Positions 39,300 through 49,298 of a stretch of DNA of 64,000 nt are shown here, one piece after another. Within the stretch, counting starts at the first letter, position 1. Every line of letters starts with the position of its first letter. The notes under the pieces are model-generated. The model saw only the letters and a list, made by a program, of their open reading frames with translations. It searched no databases and was not told the origin of the DNA. This DNA comes from Candidatus Woesearchaeota archaeon (GTDB taxonomy: Archaea > Nanobdellota > Nanobdellia > Woesearchaeales > JABGXB01), in the NCBI GenBank assembly GCA_018675975.1, contig JABGXB010000002.1, forward strand, positions 62,001 to 126,000, read 5' to 3'. A program made the translations under genes and the position numbers.

Positions 39300-39968
39300 T
39301 TATAATACTTTCATTTTTCTTTTTTTATGCCAATTATAAATTGGTACAAGTGACATTAAAATTATTATTAATACTACTACAAATAATATTTTTAATGGAT
39401 CAAAATCTTGTGTTAATAAAGTACCCGAATAAACAAAAATAGTAGTACCAGGAATTATTCCAATTAAAGTTCCTAAAAAATAATCTTTAAATTTTAATTT
39501 TGTTAAACCAAGTCCAAAATTTAATCCATTAAAAGGAAATAAAGGAATGAATCTTAAAAATAATGTAACAATTAAACCCTTATGTTCCATTTGTTCATTA
39601 TAAGACATTAATTTTGTAAATTTATCTTTTAATAAATTATGACAGAAATCATGACCCAACCATTTTGCAATAAAAAAAGCAATTGATGCACCTATTGTTG
39701 CACCGATAACTACCCACAAAGTTCCAAAAAAAGTTCCAAATAATGCACCAGCTAAGATTGTAAAAGGTGTTCCTGGTAACATTAATACCGTTACTAAAAT
39801 ATAAATTGCAATAAAAATTAAAATACCAAAAGAACCAGAATTTTTAATTAATAAATTAACTTTTTCAATTGAAAAATTATCCCCAACTGGAGTATAAATA
39901 CTAATTAAAATTAAACTGATTATTATTATAATCAATAAACCAAACTTTAAATTTTTTTTATTTATCAT
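39300..39968 (-). CDS. TVP38/TMEM64 (SNARE-associated/DedA-like) membrane protein
   Basis: MLPGTPFTILAGALFGTFFGTLWVVIGATIGASIAFFIAKWLG, RFIPLFPFNGLNFGLGLT. Confidence 0.9.
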   Translation of the reverse strand: MINKKNLKFGLLIIIIISLILISIYTPVGDNFSIEKVNLLIKNSGSFGILIFIAIYILVTVLMLPGTPFTILAGALFGTFFGTLWVVIGATIGASIAFFIAKWLGHDFCHNLLKDKFTKLMSYNEQMEHKGLIVTLFLRFIPLFPFNGLNFGLGLTKLKFKDYFLGTLIGIIPGTTIFVYSGTLLTQDFDPLKILFVVVLIIILMSLVPIYNWHKKRKMKVL

Positions 39969-40636
39969 TTTATTAATTTATACAACTTTAATGAAAAATT
40001 TGTAAATCCAATTAAATAAGTTAATACAATAAAAAACATTACAAAATGTGTATATATAATACCATGTTCGTAAAACCTTCGAGACGAGGTTATTATTTTT
40101 TGATCTATTATTTTATTTTTCATCATTTTTTTTAATTTTAAACTTATATTCAAATCTTCAAAGGGCAAATTTTCATTAAATCCACCAACATCATTAAATA
40201 AATTTTTAGTAATAAACATTGCTTGATCACCAAAAACTAAATTTAATATTTTTGCTCTTATATTACTAGTAAACTCTATTATTCTAAAATATAACTTTGA
40301 ACTATCAAAACTTAATTTGAAACAACCCCATGTATTTTTATCCATATTTTTTAATACATCCAAATCAATATTACTAATATCTGAATCAGCATGTAAAAAA
40401 AGAAATATATTTCCCGTCGATAAAAATGCCCCTTTATTTAATTGTTTAGCTCTTCCTTTTTCACCAAATATAGTTTTGATATTTTTATAATCATTTAGTT
40501 TATCAAAATAATCTTTATTTGCACTTTCAACAATCGTTATTTGACAATGAATATTCTTTTCATTTAATTGATTAATTAATTTAATTACATTTTGTCCATC
40601 ATTATAAGATGGTATTATAATACTTAATTCATTCAT
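39965..40636 (-). CDS. Family 2 glycosyltransferase (TIGR04283-like)
   Basis: LSIIIPSYND, GRAKQLNKGAFLSTGNIFLFLHADSDI, GDQAMFITKNLFNDVGGFNE. Confidence 0.88.
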   Translation of the reverse strand: MNELSIIIPSYNDGQNVIKLINQLNEKNIHCQITIVESANKDYFDKLNDYKNIKTIFGEKGRAKQLNKGAFLSTGNIFLFLHADSDISNIDLDVLKNMDKNTWGCFKLSFDSSKLYFRIIEFTSNIRAKILNLVFGDQAMFITKNLFNDVGGFNENLPFEDLNISLKLKKMMKNKIIDQKIITSSRRFYEHGIIYTHFVMFFIVLTYLIGFTNFSLKLYKLIK

Positions 40637-40666
40637 ATTTCTTATTTTGATTTATAATTTAAAAGT

Positions 40667-40743
40667 CTTTTTGAATTTGCAAATTTATACATATTTTAAA
40701 GATACAAAAAATGTATCAATAAAATCTATGCAAATTCAAAAGG
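40667..40743. repeat. Nested inverted repeat (outer 13-bp perfect stem, inner GATACA/TGTATC hairpin)
   Basis: TTTTGAATTTGCA (40669-40681) vs TGCAAATTCAAAA (40729-40741); inner GATACA-AAAAA-TGTATC (40701-40717). Confidence 0.75.
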
Positions 40744-40819
40744 CAAGCATACTATTATATTAATGTTAAAATTAATAATGATTAGTTTATAACTTCAAAA
40801 TAAAATTTTAAAAATAAAA

Positions 40820-41656
40820 TCAATTATTAAAAAAATAATTTAACATACCAAAAATAGAAAATATAATTAAATAATTAAAACCAAACAAATTTATTGTAAA
40901 TTCATTAAATAATAATTGACTAAATAAATATTGATCTTTTACTAAAATAATTAAACCTAATAAATTTCTAAATACTAATAATAAACTAAAAGCCAATCCA
41001 ATATAATAATATGTTAATATTGGTTTAGATTCAAAATAATTTTTTATCCACTTTGCATGCATTAAACAAGGCAATCCTAATAATAAAGATAAAAATAAAT
41101 AAATTTCAAAATTATTAGAAAAAATATTTACAGGATTATATATTAATAATGCAGAATTTAAATTATTAGATGAAAATATATCAAACCACTTCAAAAATAA
41201 AAATTTAATTAAATCAAAAATATAAATTGAGACAAACATACATAAAAATGCATAAACAAATTTCCAATATGTTTTGTATTTGAATAATAAATAATAACCA
41301 GATATAAAAAAACAATTGACTAATAATAAAAAAGGCATAGTAAAATAACTATATACTAAATTCTCTAATGTAAATGGTGAAATTACAGAGAATATGGTCC
41401 AAATTAATGCAAAAAATAATGAAAATGTAAATATATTTTTATTTTTAAAAAATGTATAATATATTAAAACAAATAATATAATCAATAAATTTGATATCAA
41501 AGGAATTATTTCAGATTGAGAATTTAATAAAAGAAATTTAATTAAAAATATATAAGTTATAAAAAATAAAAATACAATTAATACTTCATCTTTTGTTAAA
41601 TTCCAATTATCATAAAAATATTTTCTAGAATCCCTATATAATGTTTTAAGTGTCAT
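40820..41656 (-). CDS. Multi-TM hypothetical membrane protein
   Basis: Seven or more hydrophobic helices. Confidence 0.65.
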   Translation of the reverse strand: MTLKTLYRDSRKYFYDNWNLTKDEVLIVFLFFITYIFLIKFLLLNSQSEIIPLISNLLIILFVLIYYTFFKNKNIFTFSLFFALIWTIFSVISPFTLENLVYSYFTMPFLLLVNCFFISGYYLLFKYKTYWKFVYAFLCMFVSIYIFDLIKFLFLKWFDIFSSNNLNSALLIYNPVNIFSNNFEIYLFLSLLLGLPCLMHAKWIKNYFESKPILTYYYIGLAFSLLLVFRNLLGLIILVKDQYLFSQLLFNEFTINLFGFNYLIIFSIFGMLNYFFNN

Positions 41657-41697
41657 AAGAAAAAAAAAGAAAAATTAGTTTTTAAACATTGCTAAAA

Positions 41698-42279
41698 TTA
41701 AAATAATTTATCTAATCTTCCATTTACAATATCCCAATTAATATTCAGTAAAAATGCATTTAGATAATTAACTTTTTTAGTACCATAATCAATCATAAAA
41801 GCATGTTCCCAACAATCTAATGCCAAAATAATTTCTTGATCCACTGGCAACCCAATATGATGTTCATACATAATATAAGTATGTAATTTATTTGTTTGTT
41901 TATTTAATGTTAATACTACCCAACCAGGTGTACTAACGGCAGAACTCTTTAAATCTAATTCAAAATTTTCCCATGATCCAAAAGAATCATTTATCATTTG
42001 TTTTAATTTTTCACTAGCATTTCCACTTGAACCCAAATTTTCAAAATATTTTTCATGAAGAAAAACTCCATTAAAAGCAATAGCTTCTCTTCTTTTAAGT
42101 TCAGAAAATTCACCAAAACTATAATTTGAAAGAGATTTATCCACATTTTGCAATTTTTCTGTAATTTCATTTAGTTTTTTTACATAACCCGCATATAAAC
42201 CAAAATGAGCTTCTAATTGATTATCGGAAATTCCGTCTACATTACCTAATAAATTATTAAAATTTTTAACTTCAAACAT
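41698..42279 (-). CDS. Fe/Mn superoxide dismutase family protein
   Basis: ISDNQLEAHFGLYAGYVKKLN, AFNGVFLHEKYFENLG, DCWEHAFMIDYGTKKVNYLNAF; start probably MFEV (ORF to 42291). Confidence 0.9.
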   Translation of the reverse strand: MFEVKNFNNLLGNVDGISDNQLEAHFGLYAGYVKKLNEITEKLQNVDKSLSNYSFGEFSELKRREAIAFNGVFLHEKYFENLGSSGNASEKLKQMINDSFGSWENFELDLKSSAVSTPGWVVLTLNKQTNKLHTYIMYEHHIGLPVDQEIILALDCWEHAFMIDYGTKKVNYLNAFLLNINWDIVNGRLDKLF

Positions 42280-42379
42280 AAATATCACCAAATTTAGTTT
42301 TTTTCATTTATTTATAAAATAATTTATTAAAAATGTTTATAAATAAATAAAGTTACTCATATTCCCCCGCAAGTATAAA

Positions 42380-42988
42380 ATGATCGAAAAAAATATATCA
42401 AACAAAGCACTAATGAAATTTTATAAACATTTCATAAAAAAAAGTATTAATCAATTGTATAAAAGTAAAGGTAAAAATACTAGAATTTTTTTTGATACTT
42501 GTGCAATTTTAAAATTATATAATCATTATGGTTCAGATATATTAAAATCTAACAAACCTCACAATATGCCAGAATATATTATTACTAATCAAGTATTAGA
42601 AGAATTAGAAAATCAAAAATTAAGTAGACGTAAAAATGATAAAGGTAGATTACTTTGCCCATATGAATTAATGAATGCAGTTTATTCAAGAATTGGGGAG
42701 GAAAGTTTATTAGTACTTCCGACATTTGTAAAACCCGAACAATTAAATCAAATGAAATCAGTTGCAGATGAATTATCAAATAATAAAAGAATTTCAGAAG
42801 CAGATGCAAGTTTAATTATTGCGACAAGAGATGTTTTTGAAAAAGGAAAAAATCAATTTATTATAAGTTCAGATAGTGATTTATTAACATTGATGTATGA
42901 ACAAAAAAAAAATAGAAATATAATCACTGCAGGTATTATTACACCAGAATTATATAGACTAACGAGCGAAGCAAATGGTTTTTATTAA
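42380..42988 (+). CDS. PIN-domain nuclease
   Basis: IFFDTCAILKLYNH, VLEELENQK, ISEADASLIIATRDV, FIISSDSDLLTLM: acidic tetrad pattern. Confidence 0.75.
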   Translation: MIEKNISNKALMKFYKHFIKKSINQLYKSKGKNTRIFFDTCAILKLYNHYGSDILKSNKPHNMPEYIITNQVLEELENQKLSRRKNDKGRLLCPYELMNAVYSRIGEESLLVLPTFVKPEQLNQMKSVADELSNNKRISEADASLIIATRDVFEKGKNQFIISSDSDLLTLMYEQKKNRNIITAGIITPELYRLTSEANGFY

Positions 42989-43667
42989 ATTTCCAATAAC
43001 ATATCACCTTTCTTTTAGTAAAATTACTGATCGTGAAGATAAAGTTTTACCAGAAAAGGAAACTGAAGAATTTTTAGAACAAAAATTAATAGTTCAAGAA
43101 AAATTTGATGGAACAAATATTGGTATATCATTTCAAAATGGAGATTTAATGGTTCAAAATAGAGGTAGTTATTTATGTCTTGATGATTTAGATAGATTAG
43201 ATGAATATAAAGGTTTTACAAAATGGATTAATCAAAGAAAAGATTCATTAAAAGCGACTTTAACTTCAAGTGAAATATTATTTATTGAATGGATGTATTG
43301 GGAGCACACAGTAAAATATGATAGTTTACCTGATTTGGGTATAGGATTGGATATTTATAAAAAAAAAAATGACAAATTCTTAAACACATCCAGAGTTAAA
43401 AAAATATTATCAGGAAAAGTGTTTACACCAGAAATCCTTTATAAAGGAAAAATCACTCCAGAAATAATTGAAGAATTATTAAATCAAAATAGTTCATATT
43501 CAAATCAACCAAGAGAAGGTTTAATTTTAAGACAAGATTCTAGAAATTATAATATACAAAGAGCAAAAATCGTATCAGATAAATTTCAAATATCAAGCAC
43601 ACATTGGAAAAGTGTACCTAAAACAGCCAATATTTGTAAATATAATATCAATTTCTATGACTTATAA
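42975..43667 (+). CDS. ATP-dependent RNA ligase family protein
   Basis: KxDG motif QEKFDGTNIG, NRGSYL, EWMYW, REGLILR, RAKIVSDKF (motif V); overlaps the PIN gene by 14 nt. Confidence 0.8.
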   Translation: MVFIKFPITYHLSFSKITDREDKVLPEKETEEFLEQKLIVQEKFDGTNIGISFQNGDLMVQNRGSYLCLDDLDRLDEYKGFTKWINQRKDSLKATLTSSEILFIEWMYWEHTVKYDSLPDLGIGLDIYKKKNDKFLNTSRVKKILSGKVFTPEILYKGKITPEIIEELLNQNSSYSNQPREGLILRQDSRNYNIQRAKIVSDKFQISSTHWKSVPKTANICKYNINFYDL

Positions 43668-43737
43668 AGTAAACAATTATTTTGTCACCACTATTCAACA
43701 ATTACTTTTATAAATAAACAATTAGTGAAATATTCAA

Positions 43738-45693
43738 ATGTGGTCTAAAAATATATTAAAAACAGCAATTTTGTCATTTTCATTATTAACGAGTGAAGCA
43801 AAAACATGCTATGATGTAGAATATTTAGGAAAATCTAAATATAAAGTAATTGAATTTGATGAAATTGTACACAGAAATGAAATTAGATCAAAATATGGAT
43901 TTAAATTATACTCATTAAAAAATCAAATTTGTGATAATAGTAATACAGAAACGTATACAAAAAAAAGAAAAAAAAAAATACCATCAGTTTCAAAAAGATC
44001 TTATTCTAAACAAAATACAATAGGAAAAATTAGTGATTCAGTTCATGGAATGAATACTTTTTTAGAATCTATTTTTGGACCACAAGAACAAATACAACCA
44101 ATTCCAAAAAAAGTAATTCGAACTCAACAAAGAAGTCCACCGGTAAGAAAAATTGGAAGTATGGCTACGAGTTCACCAAAAAAAGAAAAACCAATTATTT
44201 ACACACAACAAACTCAAACACAATTACCTCAAACAAATATAGATTCAATTTTATATTCAAATAAATTAAATGAATATAGTCAAACTAAAAAAACTGTATA
44301 TGAAGGCTTACAAAAAAAAATTGAATCTTTAGATCCTCAAAGTAAAACAAAATTAATTAATTTAGTTAAAACAATTAATCAAAGTAATTTAAATGTTTAT
44401 AATGAAAAAATAAATTTAGATGAATTATTAAAAACATATGCATTTTTTAAATTAAATTTAGAATACTTTGGGGAAATAAAAAAAGATAAATTAAATCAAT
44501 TATATAGAGAACACAAGCATATAATTAATGAAAGTTATACTCAAGCTAGTAAAGAACAATTTGAAAAAACTGGATATAAATCAAATACTTTATTATTTGG
44601 TAATTTAATTGAAATCGCAATTAATTCTAATAATTTAATAAGAGAAAATTATCAATTTTTAGAGTCAATTCTAAAACCAGTAATTGATAATTTAAATAAT
44701 AATACACTATCAGAATTATTTGAATTAGATCAAAATCAAATTGAAATAAGTAGTTTATTTAATTTTGCAAATACATATGATAATCCAGAAACATTATTAT
44801 TAAAATCCGATCAAAAAGATAAACAAGAATATAAAAAAAGTTTAGAAGAATTATTAGAAAGTCAAACAGGTCAAAAACCAAATATTAAAATTGAAGAAAC
44901 ACCAATAATAAGAACAAATAGTTTTGATAGTAAAGAAAAAGCAATACAAACATTAGATGAAAAGTTATTAAATCCATTTAGAAGTTTAGTTGAAGGTAAA
45001 GATGAAACTCAAATGCAAATAATAGCATCTCAAACAATAAGCCCAGATAATCCTTATGGGAGAACAATAAAAACATTAATTAAAAATATTGGAAAAACAT
45101 TTTCAAAAAGTTCAGATATAGAAAATATTGAAAATTATTATTTAAATGTATTAACACAAAAATTAGAAGATCCACAATTAAAAAATTATTTAGAACAAAA
45201 ATTAAGAATTAAATTAAATAGTCAAACAATAAAACAAGAATATGAAGTTTTAAAAAATACTTTAACAAAAACATTCAAAACAATAGGTGAAAATACATTA
45301 AAACAAATAACAGATAAATTTGATGGAGATAAATTAAAAAAAAAAGCTAAAGGAAACGGAATTCGAGGATGGTTTTCTACAGCTGAAGCATTTTTTAATG
45401 GTGGAGAAAATTATAAACCATTTATTCAAATAAATCAAATTGACTATAAAGATACAAATAGTGGACAATTATATGGAAGTATGGTAACATTTGAAATTCA
45501 AACTAATAAAGGTGGAAATGAATTTTATTTAAATTGTCCAATTCCATTAAGCCCAGGATTTTCGGATTTTATTTATGCAATTAAAAATATATTAAAAAAA
45601 GGAAAAATTCCACAAATGAAATTTGCAAAATTAGTAAAAAAAACAAAAGAAATAATTAATTTAGATGATACTAAAATTGCTAATAAACAATAA
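43738..45693 (+). CDS. Large secreted or anchored hypothetical protein
   Basis: N-terminal hydrophobic segment then Lys/Gln/Asn-rich 600-aa region; no family recognised. Confidence 0.6.
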   Translation: MWSKNILKTAILSFSLLTSEAKTCYDVEYLGKSKYKVIEFDEIVHRNEIRSKYGFKLYSLKNQICDNSNTETYTKKRKKKIPSVSKRSYSKQNTIGKISDSVHGMNTFLESIFGPQEQIQPIPKKVIRTQQRSPPVRKIGSMATSSPKKEKPIIYTQQTQTQLPQTNIDSILYSNKLNEYSQTKKTVYEGLQKKIESLDPQSKTKLINLVKTINQSNLNVYNEKINLDELLKTYAFFKLNLEYFGEIKKDKLNQLYREHKHIINESYTQASKEQFEKTGYKSNTLLFGNLIEIAINSNNLIRENYQFLESILKPVIDNLNNNTLSELFELDQNQIEISSLFNFANTYDNPETLLLKSDQKDKQEYKKSLEELLESQTGQKPNIKIEETPIIRTNSFDSKEKAIQTLDEKLLNPFRSLVEGKDETQMQIIASQTISPDNPYGRTIKTLIKNIGKTFSKSSDIENIENYYLNVLTQKLEDPQLKNYLEQKLRIKLNSQTIKQEYEVLKNTLTKTFKTIGENTLKQITDKFDGDKLKKKAKGNGIRGWFSTAEAFFNGGENYKPFIQINQIDYKDTNSGQLYGSMVTFEIQTNKGGNEFYLNCPIPLSPGFSDFIYAIKNILKKGKIPQMKFAKLVKKTKEIINLDDTKIANKQ

Positions 45694-45723
45694 TTTCTTA
45701 AATTAAATAAATATCTCTAAAAT

Positions 45724-45945
45724 ATGACTCATAAATTTATTCATGACAGAGAAAATTGTATTAGTTGCGGAGCTTGTGCTGCAATAAATGGAATTAAATG
45801 GAAAATGAATAAAGAAGATGGTAAAGCTGATTTAATAATTGAAAATATAACTAATGATGAATTTGAATTAGATATGGAAACAGCAGAGAGTTGTCCAGTT
45901 AATGTAATTCACATAAATGATGAAAATAAAAAAAAGTTAATTTAA
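45724..45945 (+). CDS. Ferredoxin, single Fe-S cluster
   Basis: CISCGACAAI ... ESCPVNVI. Confidence 0.88.
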   Translation: MTHKFIHDRENCISCGACAAINGIKWKMNKEDGKADLIIENITNDEFELDMETAESCPVNVIHINDENKKKLI

Positions 45946-46203
45946 GTTTTTTGAAATATATGAAAGTTTTAATAATCCATAATCCCAACTTTCAGTTGAA
46001 ACATTAGAACCTTTAAAATCTGACAAATGAAATCTCTCTCCTATTAATGAACTTTTGTTAGAATTTGACAAAATTTTCATTAATGATAAATATTGATCTT
46101 GACCCATAATTACTTCTAATTTATCAATACCCTCTCCTAATTTTAAAATTTTACTTTCTATTCTTTTACCACCATATCCCATACTAGTATGTTTAATATC
46201 CAT
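45937..46203 (-). CDS. Hypothetical protein
   Basis: 88-aa ORF; convergent overlap with ferredoxin gene. Confidence 0.45.
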   Translation of the reverse strand: MDIKHTSMGYGGKRIESKILKLGEGIDKLEVIMGQDQYLSLMKILSNSNKSSLIGERFHLSDFKGSNVSTESWDYGLLKLSYISKNLN

Positions 46204-46288
46204 AACAGTTTTTCATTAATGATGCACTAAGTGGTAAAATTGCATAAACCTCATCAGCCCACGCATTTTGATTTTTTTGTAATTCCAT
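46193..46288 (-). CDS. Candidate 31-aa small ORF overlapping the start of the 45937-46203 ORF
   Basis: Reads MELQKNQNAWADEVYAILPLSASLMKNCYGY*; stop overlaps the downstream ATG. Confidence 0.25.
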   Translation of the reverse strand: MELQKNQNAWADEVYAILPLSASLMKNCYGY

Positions 46289-46394
46289 TTTAAAAGTATA
46301 TTATTAAAATAATTTATAATTATATTGCTTATGTAACATAGAAATTTTTTATATTATAATAAAATTATTAAATCAATTAAAAGTTTCACATAAT

Positions 46395-47021
46395 ATGAAA
46401 GAATTAATACAACAAGTAAATCAATTAAAAAAAACTGAAATTAAAAATATAATTGATAAACGAATGAAAGAATTTTCAGATTTAAATAAAATGTCAAATG
46501 AAGATTGGTTTAGCGAACTTTGTTTTTGTCTAACGACTGCAAATAGTTCTCAAAAAACAGGGGCAAAAATTCAAAATGAATTAGGATTTTCAGGATATTA
46601 TAATCTTTCTTTAAAAGAATTAACAATTAAATTAAAAGAACTAGGACATCGTTTTTACAATGTGAGAAGTCAGTTTATTTTTGAAGCTAGAAAAAATAAA
46701 AATATTAAAGAAATTTTAAGTCAATTTAATGATGATTTTGAAAAAAGAGATTGGCTCGTAAATAATGTAAAAGGATTAGGTATGAAAGAATCAAGTCATT
46801 TTTTAAGAAATACAGGACATAATAATTTAGCAATTTTAGATAGGCATATAATTCGAGCATTACAAGAAAATAAATTAATACCAGAATTTAAAACAATAAC
46901 AAAAAATATATATTTACAATCAGAAAAAGTATTAAATAAAATTTGTGATAAAACTAATTTAAGTCAAGGAGAATTAGATTTATATCTTTGGTATACAAAA
47001 ACTGGAGAAGTATTGAAATAG
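46395..47021 (+). CDS. ogg: Archaeal 8-oxoguanine DNA glycosylase/AP lyase (Ogg2-like)
   Basis: FCLTTANSSQKTGAKI, VKGLGMKESSHFLRNTGHNNLAILDRHII (HhH-GPD with catalytic Lys/Asp). Confidence 0.9.
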   Translation: MKELIQQVNQLKKTEIKNIIDKRMKEFSDLNKMSNEDWFSELCFCLTTANSSQKTGAKIQNELGFSGYYNLSLKELTIKLKELGHRFYNVRSQFIFEARKNKNIKEILSQFNDDFEKRDWLVNNVKGLGMKESSHFLRNTGHNNLAILDRHIIRALQENKLIPEFKTITKNIYLQSEKVLNKICDKTNLSQGELDLYLWYTKTGEVLK

Positions 47022-47055
47022 TTACATTTTTAAAAGGCTATAAAAATCATGGTCT

Positions 47056-47484
47056 ATGGAAACAGGAAGCACTAGTGAGCAATATAAAAAAAAATATAAA
47101 AGTTCACCGCTAATGAATTATTTGTTTTTTTTAAGTTTAGGACTATTTGTTAATTTTGCAATTTATTCAATAAAAATACAAAATGAAATTTCTATTAGCC
47201 ATATTAAAAATGATTCTAAACTTGAACTCTTATTAAAAGAAGTAGAAAAAGAAAAATTTGTAAGTGTTTTAGATAATTCATATCAAATGATAAATAGTCC
47301 ATTGACAAGTACTTCTGATATAAATTTTCAATTAAAAAAAGCTTATTTATTATGTCCAAGAAAAGAAAAAACTCAGTTAAAAGAAATAATTAAGGATTAT
47401 ATGTCAGAGTATGATAGTAAAGAAAACACTAAAAAATTACATTTTTTTATATCTGATCTTAAAAAAAAATATGATTTAAATTAA
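47056..47484 (+). CDS. Hypothetical single-TM protein
   Basis: 142 aa, N-terminal TM (LMNYLFFLSLGLFVNFAIYSI). Confidence 0.55.
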   Translation: METGSTSEQYKKKYKSSPLMNYLFFLSLGLFVNFAIYSIKIQNEISISHIKNDSKLELLLKEVEKEKFVSVLDNSYQMINSPLTSTSDINFQLKKAYLLCPRKEKTQLKEIIKDYMSEYDSKENTKKLHFFISDLKKKYDLN

Positions 47485-48498
47485 TAATGTAAATAATAAA
47501 TATCCTATAAAACAACCTGCAGTAACAAAAGGCATTGCAGGATAAAATTTATCTGGCTTACTATGAATAAATAACATATATAATGCAATTGCTGCACAAG
47601 CAGGAATAATTAAGACTTTTAAAAATAACATTTTTGATGCAATATCAAATGAAACTAATAATTCTCCTGCATTTCTAATAGAAATTAATTCTTGTAAATT
47701 TGCAAATAAAATTGCACCAGTAAACAATAATGAAAAACCAATATCTCCACCACCAAGAATCGCACCCTTACCAATTATTTCTTGATTTTCATCAATACTC
47801 ATTGAACTTTTAATATTATTATCAACCTTAGCATCTAATTTTTTTTCCATCTGAAAATTTTTATAAAAACTAGTTTCATCATTATTATATGGAATCATTA
47901 CACCTGCAAATACACCAGATTCAGTTTGAGAATTTGCTAAATGAACCATATGTTTTGAATGATTTACTGCAATAATATCATAAATTGAAATTATTATCAT
48001 AATTGCAAAAGCAGTCCATAAATTAATCGAACCAATAAAAAATTGAACTAAACCACCATATAAAAAAATTTCAGTTAAATTATGTATTATAAAATTGGGC
48101 CTATAAACTTTCCAAGCACCAGTAAATATACCAAGTATAATTGGCAACCATTGACCAATAAAAATATTTTGACTTTTATATAAAAATGCACCATATGCAA
48201 TTGAAAGACAAAAAGCCACCGCTAAAAAAAACCACAGTTTCCAAAATCCAAACAATTTAAAATAAATTATTACAAAAACCAATAAGGTACCAATAGCAAT
48301 ACCACCTATAATATAATATATAGCTTCATTTTCTTCTAAATCTGCATTTTCCCCAACAGGAGTATTAAATTGTTCAATAGTACCAGTTTCAATTGATTTT
48401 GATATATCAACATAATTATATATTACAATTAAGCCAACTAATTGAGCCAAAAAAAATAATATAATTAAATATGTAGTAATTCTAATTGAATGTTTCAT
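47476..48498 (-). CDS. Presenilin/signal-peptide-peptidase-like intramembrane aspartyl protease
   Basis: Multi-TM; IISIYDIIAVNHSKHM (YD motif) and GKGAILGGGDIGFSLLF (GxGD motif). Confidence 0.9.
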   Translation of the reverse strand: MKHSIRITTYLIILFFLAQLVGLIVIYNYVDISKSIETGTIEQFNTPVGENADLEENEAIYYIIGGIAIGTLLVFVIIYFKLFGFWKLWFFLAVAFCLSIAYGAFLYKSQNIFIGQWLPIILGIFTGAWKVYRPNFIIHNLTEIFLYGGLVQFFIGSINLWTAFAIMIIISIYDIIAVNHSKHMVHLANSQTESGVFAGVMIPYNNDETSFYKNFQMEKKLDAKVDNNIKSSMSIDENQEIIGKGAILGGGDIGFSLLFTGAILFANLQELISIRNAGELLVSFDIASKMLFLKVLIIPACAAIALYMLFIHSKPDKFYPAMPFVTAGCFIGYLLFTLLI

Positions 48499-48536
48499 AC
48501 TAAAAAAAACAAATTAATAGTTTATAATTTTATTTA

Positions 48537-49226
48537 TTAATTAAAATAATTAACTTTTTTAATCGTTTTAATCTTTTCAACCCAAGAATTTTTTAACTTA
48601 ATACATATATCAATCAAATCAGGTTTAAGTAATAACCATTTATCAAATAATTCTTTAACAAATTTTGCATCTTCATCAGAATCATTTAATAATGAAATAT
48701 GAAGTGAATATTTTTCATAATAGCTTAATATTTTAAAAATTTCATTCATTTTTTTAAAATCATTTTCACTAAGTTCTTCAGTTTCACTAGCAATTTGAAT
48801 ACTAGGCTCGCCAGAAATATAACATTCAATTATTTTTTGAAAAAAATCAGTTTTTTCAATTAATCGTCTTCTTACATTTTTTAAAAAAAATTTATTAACT
48901 TCTAAAATTGAAATTTCAAATTCTGAATCTATATTTTCAAAATCAGGTAAAAAATCATATTTTTTTTTTAATTCATCATAAACATTTTTCACACCAGTTT
49001 CTTCATACATCATATTACTTTTAGGCAATTCACCATTTTCTTCAATCACTTTTTTTAAATCGTCAAGCTTTATATTTATTTTAATTTCACCATTATTTGA
49101 AATATTTGCTTGATCTTTTACAATTTTAATTTTTTGTGGATCTTCAAATTTTGGTAATTCATCCATTTCTTTTTTATCTTCTAATATTTTTATATTTTCA
49201 TTATTATTTTCTTGATTATGTTCCAT
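48537..49226 (-). CDS. Hypothetical protein
   Basis: 229-aa acidic/lysine-rich ORF. Confidence 0.55.
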   Translation of the reverse strand: MEHNQENNNENIKILEDKKEMDELPKFEDPQKIKIVKDQANISNNGEIKINIKLDDLKKVIEENGELPKSNMMYEETGVKNVYDELKKKYDFLPDFENIDSEFEISILEVNKFFLKNVRRRLIEKTDFFQKIIECYISGEPSIQIASETEELSENDFKKMNEIFKILSYYEKYSLHISLLNDSDEDAKFVKELFDKWLLLKPDLIDICIKLKNSWVEKIKTIKKVNYFN

Positions 49227-49298
49227 ATATCAAAATTAAAGATTTAATTTAAAAAGATTTCTAAGAAATATTATAAATCAAAATATACAAAAAAATGT

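Noticed and set aside
40295-40322. Third occurrence of CTATCAAAACTT resembling the redox-operon palindrome
   Set aside because: Lies inside the glycosyltransferase coding sequence and the second half does not match
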